A stretch of 64,000 nucleotides of DNA, taken from positions 16,916-80,915 of the forward strand of contig JAPPIK010000005.1 in NCBI GenBank assembly GCA_028820655.1, written 5' to 3'. The stretch comes from Candidatus Poribacteria bacterium. GTDB taxonomy: Bacteria > Poribacteria > WGA-4E > JAJDTR01. A program made the position numbers and the translations under genes. The notes under the pieces were generated by a model, which was not told where the DNA came from, made no database searches, and saw only the letters and a list, made by a program, of their open reading frames with translations. Shown here in pieces: positions 9,990-20,193 of the stretch. The stretch's first letter is position 1, and each line of letters opens with the position of its first letter.

Positions 9990-11180
9990 TTAGGATAGTG
10001 GTGAGATATGCCGGATTTCCATTCTCATATTCATCTTGCGCGAAATATTCAGAAGGATTCCAATGCTAATCATGCTGACCAACAGGGAAGAACCCCCGTA
10101 ACTGACAAAAGGTAACGTAATCCCCTTGGTAGGCAACACACCTGCTACAACTCCAATGTTTACCATGGCTTGTAGCCCAATCAGTGTTGTAATTCCGATT
10201 GCAAGTAAACCTGCGAATCGATCTTTCACCCGTCGGGCGATGTAGATACCACGCCAGATGAGTAACATAAAGAGGACAATCACAACAACTCCGCCAAGGA
10301 ATCCTAACTCTTCGCCGATGATAGCAAAGATAAAGTCGGTATGAGGATAAGGTAGGTAGAATAATTTATATACGCTATCGCCAATGCCGGAACCGAGAAC
10401 TCCGCCCAATGCAAGCGAATTTAAGGACAGGGAAACTTGATAACTCCCGGAATAAGGCGATTTCAGAGATTGAATGTAATCTTGGAAGCGCTGCAGTTTA
10501 TAAGGATCAAGAAGCACTGCAACATAGAACAGTCCAAGCGCAAAGACGCCAAGAAACACAATTGGCCAGACACGTGCTCCTCCCACGAACAGCAGAACGA
10601 GAACAACGGCACACAGTAAAACTGCTGAACCAAAATCGGGCTGTTTGAACAAGAGTAAAAAGGCAATGGTGAGAATCAGCAGACTTGGAACCATCCCGCG
10701 CATAAAGGTATGAATTCTGTTGCGCTTCTGCTGGAGAAACTGACAGACGTAGATTATCACACCTAGTTTAGCCAACTCAACCGGTTGAAATTGCGTTCCA
10801 CCAATTCGCAACCATCGAGAAAACTCTCCGCCTGCTACAGAACGCACACTATAACCGAGGGGAGAGAAAACCAGCAGCATCCCTATGAGGCAGAGGAGAA
10901 GAATTTTTTTTGCGTGCCGCTCGTAGTAATGAAATGGGAATCGCGAAGCGCAAATCATGCCCACGAAACCCAACACACTGGCAATTAGCTGAACTTTAAG
11001 GTAACGAAAGCTATCCTCCTGGTAAAGTTCGAATGCCAGCATGCTGCTCGAACTATACACCATCAGTATTCCGATGGCAACCAAACACAGCGTTAGATAT
11101 AGAAGAACGTGATCTATGCCATTGTCAAGTCTATTGGAAGTAAATACTGGGGAATTAATCCATTGAACCCATCGTTTCAA
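9990..11180 (-). CDS. ftsW: Septal glycan polymerase FtsW (SEDS family)
   Basis: A polytopic membrane protein of 396 aa with about ten hydrophobic segments. The SEDS signature near the C-terminus (GVLPTKGITLPFVSYGGSS) is intact. FtsW polymerises lipid II together with the class B penicillin-binding protein FtsI encoded upstream. The first 26 bases overlap the end of murD, implying translational coupling. RodA is the alternative, but location within the dcw cluster makes FtsW the better name. Confidence 0.95.
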   Translation of the reverse strand: MKRWVQWINSPVFTSNRLDNGIDHVLLYLTLCLVAIGILMVYSSSSMLAFELYQEDSFRYLKVQLIASVLGFVGMICASRFPFHYYERHAKKILLLCLIGMLLVFSPLGYSVRSVAGGEFSRWLRIGGTQFQPVELAKLGVIIYVCQFLQQKRNRIHTFMRGMVPSLLILTIAFLLLFKQPDFGSAVLLCAVVLVLLFVGGARVWPIVFLGVFALGLFYVAVLLDPYKLQRFQDYIQSLKSPYSGSYQVSLSLNSLALGGVLGSGIGDSVYKLFYLPYPHTDFIFAIIGEELGFLGGVVVIVLFMLLIWRGIYIARRVKDRFAGLLAIGITTLIGLQAMVNIGVVAGVLPTKGITLPFVSYGGSSLLVSMISIGILLNISRKMNMRMEIRHISPLS

Positions 11181-12594
11181 GTTTTATTGCGGCCTCCCGA
11201 AAGGCACATCCACGTGCTTTATAATCATCAAACATATCAAAACTCGCATTCGCCGGGGACAAAAGGATAACATCGCCGGGAACAGCATGCGAGTAAGCAA
11301 CTTCAACAGCGCGATTCATGGTCATTGCATCCCACGTAACGACATGGGATCCTAGAGCGTTTCGGATTCTTCCAGTGTGCTTTCCGAGTAGAATCAGCGC
11401 CTTGACCTTAGATTTTACAAGGTCAATCAACGGGGTGTAATCATTCCCTTTATCGTATCCTCCCATAATCAATAGGAGCGGATCAGATATTGCCTCGATG
11501 GCGGCTCTTACCGCATCTACATTCGTAGCTTTAGAATCGTTGACGATTCTTACGCCACGAACGGTTCCAACCGGTTCCAGAGTGTGTTCGAGCGCATCAT
11601 GTTCTTTAGGACTGAATTGACAGATTGCAGACCTAATCTGTTCGCACGATACATTGAGAATTCGCGCGACAGCAGTGGCGGCTAGCACATTGCGGACATT
11701 ATGCCGTCCAACCATAGAAATGTCGGTTACATCACAAATCCAATTCAATGCCCCATTCTGCCTCGCAAGTATTTCATTTTCACTCCCCATCACTACCAGA
11801 TGCTCTTCGGCTTCTTTCGTGCTAGTGTAAGCGCCTGACCTCATGGTCGCCGCATCCTCTGTGAAATAGACCGGCGTTGCAGCCGTATGCCCCGAAAAGT
11901 TGGCGACAACTGGATCGTCAGCATTCAACACAACCCAATCCGTCGGCGATTGGTTTGCACAAACCTTGAGTTTTGCATCGCGATAAGCCTTCACTGTCTT
12001 GTGCCGGTCAAGATGATCTCGCGTAAAATTCAGAACAGCACTTACCGCCGGCTGAAATAATGTGGTTGTTTCGAGTTGAAAGCTACTTGCCTCCAACACC
12101 ACGATGTCTTTTTCGGTGAGCCGTTGGACATTATTTGATAAGGGAACACCGATGTTACCCGAGGTGCACACGAGTGGAAACTTCCGGCTCTGCTTGAGAA
12201 TTTCAGCTATCAGGAGAGTCGTTGTAGATTTTCCTTTTGTTCCGGTAATGGCAACCATTTGAGCAGGACAAACACTTGCCGCGACCTCCAACTCTCCTAT
12301 GATTGGGATGCTCAAGGCTCGCGCTGCTTTCAGGACTGGTATATCCAGCGGCACACCGGGCGAAACAACCATCAGGTCCACACTTTCGATACACCGATTG
12401 TCATGGCCTCCAAGAATGAAGCGGATTGCTCGATCTTTCAATGCCTGAACTTCAGATTGGAGCTCGTTCGCCGGTTTGGAATCTGTCACCTGCACGTCCG
12501 CGCCAAGGTCATCGAGCAGTTTCGCAACAGCAACGCCACTGCTATGAAGACCAAACACGGTGATTCTTTGCCCTCTAAAATTCGCCGGTTTCAT
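11155..12594 (-). CDS. murD: UDP-N-acetylmuramoylalanine--D-glutamate ligase MurD
   Basis: Cytoplasmic ATP-dependent ligase, 479 aa, adding D-Glu to UDP-MurNAc-L-Ala. Motifs: N-terminal dinucleotide-like fold FGLHSSGVA, ATP loop ITGTKGKSTTT, HLDRH motif, and the C-domain NDSKATN. It lies 44 bp downstream of mraY and overlaps ftsW by 26 bases. Confidence 0.97.
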   Translation of the reverse strand: MKPANFRGQRITVFGLHSSGVAVAKLLDDLGADVQVTDSKPANELQSEVQALKDRAIRFILGGHDNRCIESVDLMVVSPGVPLDIPVLKAARALSIPIIGELEVAASVCPAQMVAITGTKGKSTTTLLIAEILKQSRKFPLVCTSGNIGVPLSNNVQRLTEKDIVVLEASSFQLETTTLFQPAVSAVLNFTRDHLDRHKTVKAYRDAKLKVCANQSPTDWVVLNADDPVVANFSGHTAATPVYFTEDAATMRSGAYTSTKEAEEHLVVMGSENEILARQNGALNWICDVTDISMVGRHNVRNVLAATAVARILNVSCEQIRSAICQFSPKEHDALEHTLEPVGTVRGVRIVNDSKATNVDAVRAAIEAISDPLLLIMGGYDKGNDYTPLIDLVKSKVKALILLGKHTGRIRNALGSHVVTWDAMTMNRAVEVAYSHAVPGDVILLSPANASFDMFDDYKARGCAFREAAIKLETMGSMD

Positions 12595-12638
12595 GCGAAA
12601 ATCTCGTTTTCCGGTAATCTTGCCGCTGAATCATTGGC

Positions 12639-13742
12639 TCATCTCAACTTGAGTGTACTCAATGCCATTAACATCAAAAGCAGCGCAACAATCCAAAATC
12701 GAATCACAACCTTAGACTCTTCCCAGCCACCTAACAAGAAATGGTAATGCAAAGGTGACATCTTAAAAATACGCTTTTTATAAGTTCGAAACGACCAAAC
12801 TTGAAGGATTACTGAAAGGGCCTCTGCCACGAAAATCCCTCCAACGATTACAAGCAGAAATTCCTCTCTAATTAATATTGAAACCGTCCCAAGCGCCGCC
12901 CCAAGGGACAGGGACCCTGTGTCACCCATGAAAACTCGGGCGGGATGGCAATTGTACCACAGGAATCCCAAACCCGCTCCAATGAGTGCAGCACAAAAGA
13001 CGGTCGCTGTTTCTCCGACAACCGGTAGATGAACAATGTCCAGATATCCTGCCAACTGTTGATGGCTCGTCAAATAGCCAAGAATGCCAAACGTCGCCGC
13101 AACAAACAGAGTGCAGCCGATTGCCAAACCATCCATGCCATCCGTAAGGTTTACGGCGTTAGATGTGCCGACAATGACTAAGGTGGCAAATGGGATAAAC
13201 CATATGCCCAAATCAGGCTGAAGATCCTTGAAAAACGGAATGATGATTGACGTTTGTGATGTCAAACCATCCTTCGGAATCGGTCCCCAACGGTAAATGA
13301 AAAAAGCAATTGCAATTGCACCGAGTGTTTGTAGCACAATCTTCTGCCAACCGCGCAATCCCAAAGACCGTTGATTCGTAATCTTCTTGTAGTCATCTAG
13401 GAATCCGAGGGCACCAAACCACACTAAGCTGAAAATTAGAAGAAAGATGTATGGTTCATCGAGACGGGCCCAAAGGAATATCGAGATTAGTACGGACGAA
13501 ATAATCAAAATACCCCCCATTGTGGGCGTGCCTGCTTTGGTTTGGTGAGTCTCGGGGATTTCGTCCCTAATCTGCTCGCCAATTCTCAATCGCCTCAAGC
13601 GCTCAATAACGAACGGCCCAAAAATAAGGGAAATCAAGAGCGCTGTTACGGTAGCGTAAATGGATCGAAAACTGATGTAACGAAATACGTTGAACGGAGA
13701 GACGATTTCAGCGAGCTCTTGAGAAAATAGGTAGTAGAACAT
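12639..13742 (-). CDS. mraY: Phospho-MurNAc-pentapeptide transferase MraY
   Basis: Integral membrane enzyme of 367 aa that makes lipid I. The catalytic Asp pair appears in LDDYKKITN, followed by NAVNLTDGMDGLA and MGDTGSLSLGAALG, all classical MraY motifs. About ten hydrophobic segments are present. It is separated by 12 bp from murF. Confidence 0.97.
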   Translation of the reverse strand: MFYYLFSQELAEIVSPFNVFRYISFRSIYATVTALLISLIFGPFVIERLRRLRIGEQIRDEIPETHQTKAGTPTMGGILIISSVLISIFLWARLDEPYIFLLIFSLVWFGALGFLDDYKKITNQRSLGLRGWQKIVLQTLGAIAIAFFIYRWGPIPKDGLTSQTSIIIPFFKDLQPDLGIWFIPFATLVIVGTSNAVNLTDGMDGLAIGCTLFVAATFGILGYLTSHQQLAGYLDIVHLPVVGETATVFCAALIGAGLGFLWYNCHPARVFMGDTGSLSLGAALGTVSILIREEFLLVIVGGIFVAEALSVILQVWSFRTYKKRIFKMSPLHYHFLLGGWEESKVVIRFWIVALLLMLMALSTLKLR

Positions 13743-13754
13743 AAATCATCAAAT

Positions 13755-15128
13755 TTAAACACTTGTTGTGGCGCCGCAATTAAAGAGGTATTCATCGACA
13801 ATCCGCTCCAACTTCATGCCGCGCGAACCCTTGATCAAAACCAAATCGCCGGATTGAGAATACTCTCGCAACTGGTTTGCGGCTTCTTCCGCTGTTTCAC
13901 AAGCGAAAGTCTTTTCTACGCGCCCCGATGCTCCTCGAACAATATCAAGACTGCGTGCCCCGACGGAGATTAGGACATTGATATTCTCGGGCAGATTCAC
14001 TCCCGCTTCGTAATGAAGCTTTTCGGACTCTGTTCCGAGTTCCAGCATATCTCCGAGTACAGCAATTCGCTTGCCAGAAGTTCGCGTGGTGCTGAGGAAC
14101 TCTAGCGCCTGTTCTAGTGAGTCTGGGTTTGAATTATAGACATCGTTGATGATGTGCAGTCCATCGCGGTCGATAGGCTGCATACGCATATCTGCCGGTT
14201 GGTAATTCTCGAGCCCAACACGAATCTCGGTACTTGTCAATCCAGCCCATAATCCTACGCATGACGCCGCAAGTGCATTCGAAATATTGTGTGTGCCGAG
14301 ACATGGGAGATTGATCCTAGCCGCGTATTTGTCTCTAATTCGCAGGGTGAAGGATGGATTTCCAAGAGTTTGCATCTCTATTTCATGTGCCGAAACATCC
14401 GCATCATTGACGCAACCAAATGTGGTTATCTTGCCGCACGCCCTGCTTGCAAGTTGTGGTGTCATTGGATCATCGGCGTTCAGCACGGCGCAATCAACAT
14501 GTTCGGTCAGAGAGCCTTTTTCTTTGGCGACTCCTTCTAAGGAACCGAGGAACTCCAGATGGCTATGACCAATGTTAGTAATGACACCTACGGTTGGCTT
14601 GACTATTTGTGTTAGCCTCTCAATCTCACCCGGGCGGTTCGTTCCAATCTCTAATACCGCTATCTGATGGTCATGGTCCAATTCGAGAAGTCGGGACGGA
14701 ATGCCAATTTGGTTGTTGAAATTCTTCTCGGATTGAAAAACGGAGAACCGTTCGGATAGCACAGTTGTGATCATATCCTTCGTCGTCGTTTTACCATTAC
14801 TACCCGTAATCGCGACGAACGGAAGGTCAAAACTGCGTCGGTAATAAGCTGCGATGTCCCCAAGCGCTATCAGTGATTCTTTGACTTCAATCACAATCGG
14901 GAGATCTGTTTCAACTTGCTTAGAGACAATTGCGCCGCTAGCCCTTGCTTGGCTTGCGGAACTAATGAAGTCATGTCCATCAAATCGTTCGCCGATTAAC
15001 GCGACGAATAGGTCATCTTCGCAGATGGTCCGTGAGTCTGTCGAGATTTTCGAGATTACTTCATTGAGAGCGCCACGGATGAGTATTCCCCCCGTTGCCG
15101 TTAAAATGTCATTGACTGTAAGGTTCAT
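13755..15128 (-). CDS. murF: UDP-MurNAc-tripeptide--D-Ala-D-Ala ligase MurF
   Basis: Final cytoplasmic Mur ligase, 457 aa. The ATP loop ITGSNGKTTTK and the C-domain NDVYNSNPDS are diagnostic. The start ATG lies nine bases beyond the murE stop, so the two are translated from one message. No ddl gene for its D-Ala-D-Ala substrate is in this window. Confidence 0.96.
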   Translation of the reverse strand: MNLTVNDILTATGGILIRGALNEVISKISTDSRTICEDDLFVALIGERFDGHDFISSASQARASGAIVSKQVETDLPIVIEVKESLIALGDIAAYYRRSFDLPFVAITGSNGKTTTKDMITTVLSERFSVFQSEKNFNNQIGIPSRLLELDHDHQIAVLEIGTNRPGEIERLTQIVKPTVGVITNIGHSHLEFLGSLEGVAKEKGSLTEHVDCAVLNADDPMTPQLASRACGKITTFGCVNDADVSAHEIEMQTLGNPSFTLRIRDKYAARINLPCLGTHNISNALAASCVGLWAGLTSTEIRVGLENYQPADMRMQPIDRDGLHIINDVYNSNPDSLEQALEFLSTTRTSGKRIAVLGDMLELGTESEKLHYEAGVNLPENINVLISVGARSLDIVRGASGRVEKTFACETAEEAANQLREYSQSGDLVLIKGSRGMKLERIVDEYLFNCGATTSV

Positions 15129-15137
15129 TATCGTGCG

Positions 15138-16598
15138 TCAACCGTAATGTTCAAGGCATTCTGCTGCTACTTCTCGATCATCAAAGTAAATCGTTCGGTC
15201 TCCTAGAATCTGATAATCTTCATGGCCTTTACCGGCAATGGCAACAAGGTCTCCGGCTTTCGCTAGCCTGATAGCATGAACGATTGCCTCCTTGCGATCA
15301 GGTATGCAATCATGACTCGTACCATTTGGAACTCCCGTAAGAATATCATCGATAATTCGATCCCTGTTTTCCGTACGAGGATTGTCTGAAGTGATTACGC
15401 TGTGATCGGCAATAATTGCAGAGATTCGTCCCATCTTTGGGCGCTTGCCACGGTCCCGGTCACCGCCACAGCCGAATACGCAGATCAAGCGCCTCTGGGT
15501 AATCCGGCGTGCGGCAGTTAGAAGGTTTTCAAGCCCATCGGGGGTATGAGCGTAATCAACGACGACCGCGAAATCTTGTCCTCGGTCGACCAACTCGAAG
15601 CGACCGGGCACAATTGTGTTCTCAAGTCCCTCTTTTATTTCATTTATAGAGCATTCATGATGCTGCGCGACCCCAATCGCAGCAAGGGCGTTGTACAGGT
15701 TGTAATCCCCGTTGAGACGCAATTTAACCTGAATATCTCCTCGGGGAGTAACCGCAGTAAAGGCAAGTCCTTTTAGCGTTGATTCAACATCTCGGGCGGT
15801 GAGATCCGCACAATTGTCAAGCCCGTAGGTTTGGATGGCTGCGCCTGTCTCCTGGCGCATCTTTTTTGAAGCGGAATCATCCGCGTTTAGAATCGCCAGT
15901 CCATCATCCCGACGAATCTGTCGAAACAACATGGCTTTAGCGTCAAGATATTGGTCCATAGTTTCATGATAGTCAAGATGGTCTTGCGTCAAATTGGTGA
16001 AAACTGCCGTTTCAAACATGAGACCGGCGAGTCTATATTGAGCTAAGCCCTGAGAGGAGGTTTCCATGATTACATACTGCAAACCCGTGGCAACGAATTG
16101 TGCAAAAAGACCATGAAGAGTGAGAGAATCGGGAGTAGTCGTGGGCGCTGGCACCACTTCGTCACCATAGCGATGGCCAACGGTGCCCATTACTGCTGAT
16201 TTCAGCCCGGCTGCTTCAAAAATCGCGTGCGTGAGATAGGCAGTTGATGTCTTGCCATTCGTGCCGGTAATACCAATCAACTTCAGGTGATCTGCGGGAT
16301 TTCCGTACCAGTTGGCGGCAATCAGGGAAAGCGCTGCTCGACCGTTCGTGGTTTGGATGTAGGTGGCCTTCTTTGGAAGATTCCTTGGCGGCGGGCGTTC
16401 TCCAACAATTGCCTCTGCGCCGTTTTGAACCGCCGGGGAGATGAATTCATGTCCGTCAACCGTTACCCCTTCGTAGCAAGTGAACACACAACCCTGTTCC
16501 ACCAATCGGTGATCGTGTGTTACGCTTGATATCTCCCTGTGGCAATCTCCTACCGTTGAGATTACATCCACATTGCGAAGCAGATGTTGAAGATTCAA
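15138..16598 (-). CDS. murE: UDP-MurNAc-tripeptide synthetase MurE, probably meso-DAP specific
   Basis: A 486-aa ligase that adds the third stem amino acid. ATP loop GITGTNGKTSTAY and C-domain VVDYAHTPDGLENLL are clear. The substrate loop reads TSDNPRTE; DNPR is the motif of enzymes that add meso-diaminopimelate rather than lysine, so an A1-gamma-type Gram-negative-like peptidoglycan is predicted. It sits between ftsI and murF with very short spacers. Confidence 0.96.
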   Translation of the reverse strand: MNLQHLLRNVDVISTVGDCHREISSVTHDHRLVEQGCVFTCYEGVTVDGHEFISPAVQNGAEAIVGERPPPRNLPKKATYIQTTNGRAALSLIAANWYGNPADHLKLIGITGTNGKTSTAYLTHAIFEAAGLKSAVMGTVGHRYGDEVVPAPTTTPDSLTLHGLFAQFVATGLQYVIMETSSQGLAQYRLAGLMFETAVFTNLTQDHLDYHETMDQYLDAKAMLFRQIRRDDGLAILNADDSASKKMRQETGAAIQTYGLDNCADLTARDVESTLKGLAFTAVTPRGDIQVKLRLNGDYNLYNALAAIGVAQHHECSINEIKEGLENTIVPGRFELVDRGQDFAVVVDYAHTPDGLENLLTAARRITQRRLICVFGCGGDRDRGKRPKMGRISAIIADHSVITSDNPRTENRDRIIDDILTGVPNGTSHDCIPDRKEAIVHAIRLAKAGDLVAIAGKGHEDYQILGDRTIYFDDREVAAECLEHYG

Positions 16599-16616
16599 AT
16601 TCGATTCCCTTTTAAT

Positions 16617-18509
16617 TTAACGTCTCCCGGCCAATGGCGGCGGGGCAAACACATCTGTTTGATTCAAATATGCGACAGTTTCACTTGCAATCTTTTTAAA
16701 AATGGGAGCGACCACGCGACTACTCAAGGCACCGCCTGCCGGCTCATCGACAACTACGACAATCGAGACTTGAGGGTCATCGGCAGGTAGAAATCCAACG
16801 AACGTGGTAACCACCTTGTTGTCGACGTAACCTTTCCCTTTTTCAGCCTTCTGCGCAGTACCGGTTTTTCCCGCAACATGATAGCCTTCCACACGGGCAT
16901 TCCGCCCCGAACCGCCTTCGGTGACGCCTACGAGCATTTCCGTCATCTGCGCCGCAGTTTTGGATGAAAGAACACGACGCAATCTTTTGGGTTTTCGCTG
17001 AGCAATCACTTTCCCATCTCGTGCACGAATTTCTTTCGTGATATACGGTTGCAGCAATTCGCCATCGGCAGCAATAACATTCATTGCGTTCAGTACCTGA
17101 ACCGGCGTCGCCGAAATCCCTTGTCCGAATGGCACGGAGGCAGATGAAAAGGCATCCCAGTGGTGAAAGCCACGAAGACTGCCCACTTGTTCATGTGGCA
17201 GGTCGATTCCTGTTTTCTCGCCAAAACCGAATTGAAGGGTATAGGTTTCAAACTGCTTCTTGGTGAGCCGATTCGCAATTTTCAAAATGCCAATATTGCT
17301 AGATTTTCTAAGAATCTCGCTCAGTTTGAGCCAACCATTTGGTTTGACATCATGTATTGTGTGCCCTCTTGAAAGGCGGTATGACCCATTCTCACAAAAT
17401 TCCTTCGATTCCGGCGTGGCAACTTTTTCTTCCAACGCGGCGGCGGCGGGAACAATCTTGAAGACAGAACCAGGCTCATACTGCATCCAGATTGTGAGGT
17501 TGCGCTTAGCGGCTTCTTGGCTGGTGGAGTATGCATTCAGATTATACTTAGGGTAATTTGCCATAGCGAGAATTTCGCCGGTCGTCGAATGCATGACGAT
17601 GGCCGCACCGCCTTTTGCTTTCCAATTTTTGCAGCCGGTCATTAATTCTCGTTCTGCAATGTATTGAATGTTGTCGTCAATGGTCAATATAATGTCGTTC
17701 CCACTGGCAGACATCGTTTCATAGACCGCTCTGGGACTAATCGGACGCTTCTTTCCGTCGGTCGCAATACTCAGTTCTACAGATGATTCGGAACTTGCAA
17801 TTTCAGATTTGTTGGCGGCACCTAGCAAATGAGAATCGTGCAAATATTCAATCCCATCTACCCCCTCATTGGAGAAATCTGTATGTCCAATAATATGACA
17901 TGCATAATCATCCTTAGGGTAAAAACGTCTTTCGTGGATTTGGTACTTCAAGCCGCGAATTGGCTGTACGATTGATTGAATTTTAGCTAGCCGGTCAAAC
18001 GGCAAATCTCGCGCCAACCAAATGAATTCCCGCTTTTTCTTTTGAAGTGAGGCAAGGATTTCAGATTTTGGTGTCTCCAACACCGGAGCGAGCTGAGCCG
18101 AAATTTCGCGGGCATCAGCATTGAAAAATCTCGGGTCTGCCCATACCGAAATAAGATCCAGATTGAGCGCAAGCAAATTGTGGTGACGGTCAAGGATCTT
18201 GCCCCTCGCAGCTCTCGGAGTTTGAATCTGTCGATGTTTCTCCGATCTACTGGTCAATTCGTCATTATGCAACAATTGGACCAGAATTAGCCTTCCAATC
18301 ATAAGCCCAAATCCAAATTGTAAAGCGATGAACAATATTGCAGTACGCGTACGAGAAATACGCACAATTTTCTCGCCATACTCATCAGAATCCCATTCGC
18401 GAGTTGAGAGGTCTCTCCTTCGAAATAACTTGTTGAAGAGTCTGCGGATCAGCGGTTTGATTTCGTGATTGTGATGCTTGCCGACGAATCGATTTCTCAA
18501 TTTATTCAA
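16617..18509 (-). CDS. ftsI: Class B penicillin-binding protein FtsI (PBP3)
   Basis: Septal transpeptidase of 630 aa. A basic cytoplasmic stretch of about 50 residues precedes one membrane helix (around ILFIALQFGFGLMIGRLILV), then the PBP dimerisation domain and the transpeptidase domain with SxxK in PGSVFKI, SxN in KSSNIG, and KTG in GKTGTAQ. No PASTA domains follow. It lies 16 bp after the ftsL-like gene and is expected to work with FtsW. Confidence 0.95.
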   Translation of the reverse strand: MNKLRNRFVGKHHNHEIKPLIRRLFNKLFRRRDLSTREWDSDEYGEKIVRISRTRTAILFIALQFGFGLMIGRLILVQLLHNDELTSRSEKHRQIQTPRAARGKILDRHHNLLALNLDLISVWADPRFFNADAREISAQLAPVLETPKSEILASLQKKKREFIWLARDLPFDRLAKIQSIVQPIRGLKYQIHERRFYPKDDYACHIIGHTDFSNEGVDGIEYLHDSHLLGAANKSEIASSESSVELSIATDGKKRPISPRAVYETMSASGNDIILTIDDNIQYIAERELMTGCKNWKAKGGAAIVMHSTTGEILAMANYPKYNLNAYSTSQEAAKRNLTIWMQYEPGSVFKIVPAAAALEEKVATPESKEFCENGSYRLSRGHTIHDVKPNGWLKLSEILRKSSNIGILKIANRLTKKQFETYTLQFGFGEKTGIDLPHEQVGSLRGFHHWDAFSSASVPFGQGISATPVQVLNAMNVIAADGELLQPYITKEIRARDGKVIAQRKPKRLRRVLSSKTAAQMTEMLVGVTEGGSGRNARVEGYHVAGKTGTAQKAEKGKGYVDNKVVTTFVGFLPADDPQVSIVVVVDEPAGGALSSRVVAPIFKKIASETVAYLNQTDVFAPPPLAGRR

Positions 18510-18525
18510 TACTCTCCATTTCGAA

Positions 18526-18816
18526 CTAATCTTCTAAATTACGGGCAGGCGGCGCCGGCTGGACCATATGATGTTCGCGTGCATAGGCGTGAACGCGTTT
18601 TGCCGAAGTCAATCTCGCCTCCTCCAGTTGCAGCCCGCGAATTTCGTTTGTTAGCCGGTTCTTTTCTTCTCTAAAATCCTCCCTGATCCGCAATGCAATC
18701 CTATTTTGCGCTGAGGAAAACCAAGCCGTTGCGAAGGCAATGCAGATGTAACACAGCAGAAGAAAATACGCTAGTAGAGGTAGTTTTTTTCCCGAAGTTT
18801 TTTCGTGATGATTCAT
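18526..18816 (-). CDS. ftsL: FtsL-like bitopic division protein
   Basis: A 96-aa protein with a short basic N-terminus, one membrane helix (about residues 13-32) and a periplasmic coiled-coil stretch rich in Arg, Glu and Leu. Sequence identity to FtsL cannot be judged by eye, but size, topology and the position between rsmH and ftsI are exactly those of FtsL. The Pro-rich C-terminus (VQPAPPAR) is unremarkable. Confidence 0.75.
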   Translation of the reverse strand: MNHHEKTSGKKLPLLAYFLLLCYICIAFATAWFSSAQNRIALRIREDFREEKNRLTNEIRGLQLEEARLTSAKRVHAYAREHHMVQPAPPARNLED

Positions 18817-18945
18817 TCCAACAAACCCAAAAGTATACTTAAATTCACCAGAGAAACAATCTGTTAAAGACTTTCAGATTTTGTTTCTTTCAGTTGCTGA
18901 GTTGCAACCAACTTCATACAAGAAGAAAAACGCTTGATCTAGTTT

Positions 18946-19953
18946 TCAAGATTCACGGATTTTGACTGCAACGCGTAATTTTGCGCTCCGAGATCGTGGA
19001 TTCCGCTCGATTTCCTCTACGGTTGGAGAAATCGGGCGTTTCGTCAATATTTGAAGAGAAGGAGTGTGCCGGCATACACATTTGGGAATGCTAGGCGGAC
19101 AAATGCAAGCACGAGACAAAGCCCGGAAGCGATGCTTTACAATTCGATCTTCAAGCGAATGAAATGAGATGACACAGATACGTCCTCCAGGTTTCAGGCA
19201 CGAAACCGCCGCATCCAATCCCGTTTCAAGATTCGTCAGTTCATTATTGACGTGTATTCGGAGCGCCTGGAATATCCTCGTTGCTGGGTGGATTCGTCCA
19301 CGATAGGAACTTTTGGGTAGAGCCTCTTCAACAATCTCGGCAAGTTGAAGTGTCGTAGTGATTCGTTTAATCTGTCGGGCGCGGCAAATCCGATAGGCTA
19401 TTTTTTTTGACCATCGTTCTTCGCCAAATTTCAGAAAAATGTCGGTGAGCGCATGTTCACAATAGTCATTAATCACCTCTGCAGCCGAGAGCGGTTGATT
19501 TCTGTCCATACGCATGTCCAATTTTCCCGACTGAGAAAAGCTAAATCCCCTCGACGGTGTATCTACTTGCAAAGAAGAAACTCCCAAATCAAGTAACACT
19601 CCGTCTAATTTTCCGACTGAAAGTGTTTTCAATTGTTCATTCAAATTGGCATAGTTCCCTTGAATTAGTGTGCACCGTTCTCCAAACCCGCACAAAATTG
19701 TCTTCGAAATGGCGAGAGCATCCACATCCAAGTCGATTCCGATGAGTCGTCCGCTCGGTGCGGATTCCTCCAATATATGTGTCGCATGCCCTCCCAAGCC
19801 AGCCGTACCGTCGACGTAAACTCCGGTGTCCCGAGGCGTCAAATACCTGATGACTTCGCGTACAAGCACCGGGATGTGTACTCCGCCTTCTATCTCTTGA
19901 CTGGCTGTTGTTTCATCTACTTCTATAATTCTTGTCAATCGATTATCATTCAT
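18946..19953 (-). CDS. rsmH: 16S rRNA (cytosine1402-N4)-methyltransferase RsmH
   Basis: SAM-dependent methyltransferase (formerly MraW), 335 aa. The SAM motif VDGTAGLGGHATHIL lies near residue 40, and HPATRIFQALRIHVNNEL and the CVISFHSLEDRIVK motif are intact. About 15-20 extra residues precede the usual start. First gene of the dcw cluster here; mraZ, normally just upstream, is replaced by a promoter region and a divergent gene. Confidence 0.96.
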   Translation of the reverse strand: MNDNRLTRIIEVDETTASQEIEGGVHIPVLVREVIRYLTPRDTGVYVDGTAGLGGHATHILEESAPSGRLIGIDLDVDALAISKTILCGFGERCTLIQGNYANLNEQLKTLSVGKLDGVLLDLGVSSLQVDTPSRGFSFSQSGKLDMRMDRNQPLSAAEVINDYCEHALTDIFLKFGEERWSKKIAYRICRARQIKRITTTLQLAEIVEEALPKSSYRGRIHPATRIFQALRIHVNNELTNLETGLDAAVSCLKPGGRICVISFHSLEDRIVKHRFRALSRACICPPSIPKCVCRHTPSLQILTKRPISPTVEEIERNPRSRSAKLRVAVKIRES

Positions 19954-19984
19954 TGTGAACCCCGAACTGTTCCTTCAGCCGACT

Positions 19985-20013
19985 TTGACACCATGGATTG
20001 ACGGCATTATAAT
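19985..20013 (+). promoter_or_regulatory. Perfect-consensus sigma-70 promoter
   Basis: TTGACA (19985-19990), 17-bp spacer, TATAAT (20008-20013): both hexamers match the sigma-70 consensus exactly. It points to the unknown gene at 20194 and overlaps the opposing dcw promoter, so the two cannot be occupied by polymerase at once. Confidence 0.75.
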
Positions 20014-20033
20014 GGTAGGACATACGGTGTCAA
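20006..20033 (-). promoter_or_regulatory. Promoter for the dcw cluster
   Basis: Minus strand: -35 TTGACA (20028-20033), 16-bp spacer, -10 TATAAT (20006-20011), about 45 nt of leader before rsmH. Its -10 box overlaps the -10 box of the plus-strand promoter at 19985-20013 through the palindromic ATTATAAT. Confidence 0.7.
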
Positions 20034-20193
20034 GCCGAAACGAAGTCCTATTTGGATTGAAGATCCTGGCAAAGATACCGTTACACCTAAGTTTGCGCAC
20101 GATTAAGTCAGATTACTCAAATCCCTATGAATAATTACCACTTTACAATTTTCTCGATATGAGATAAACTTGCATCTTAGGAGGACTATAATA

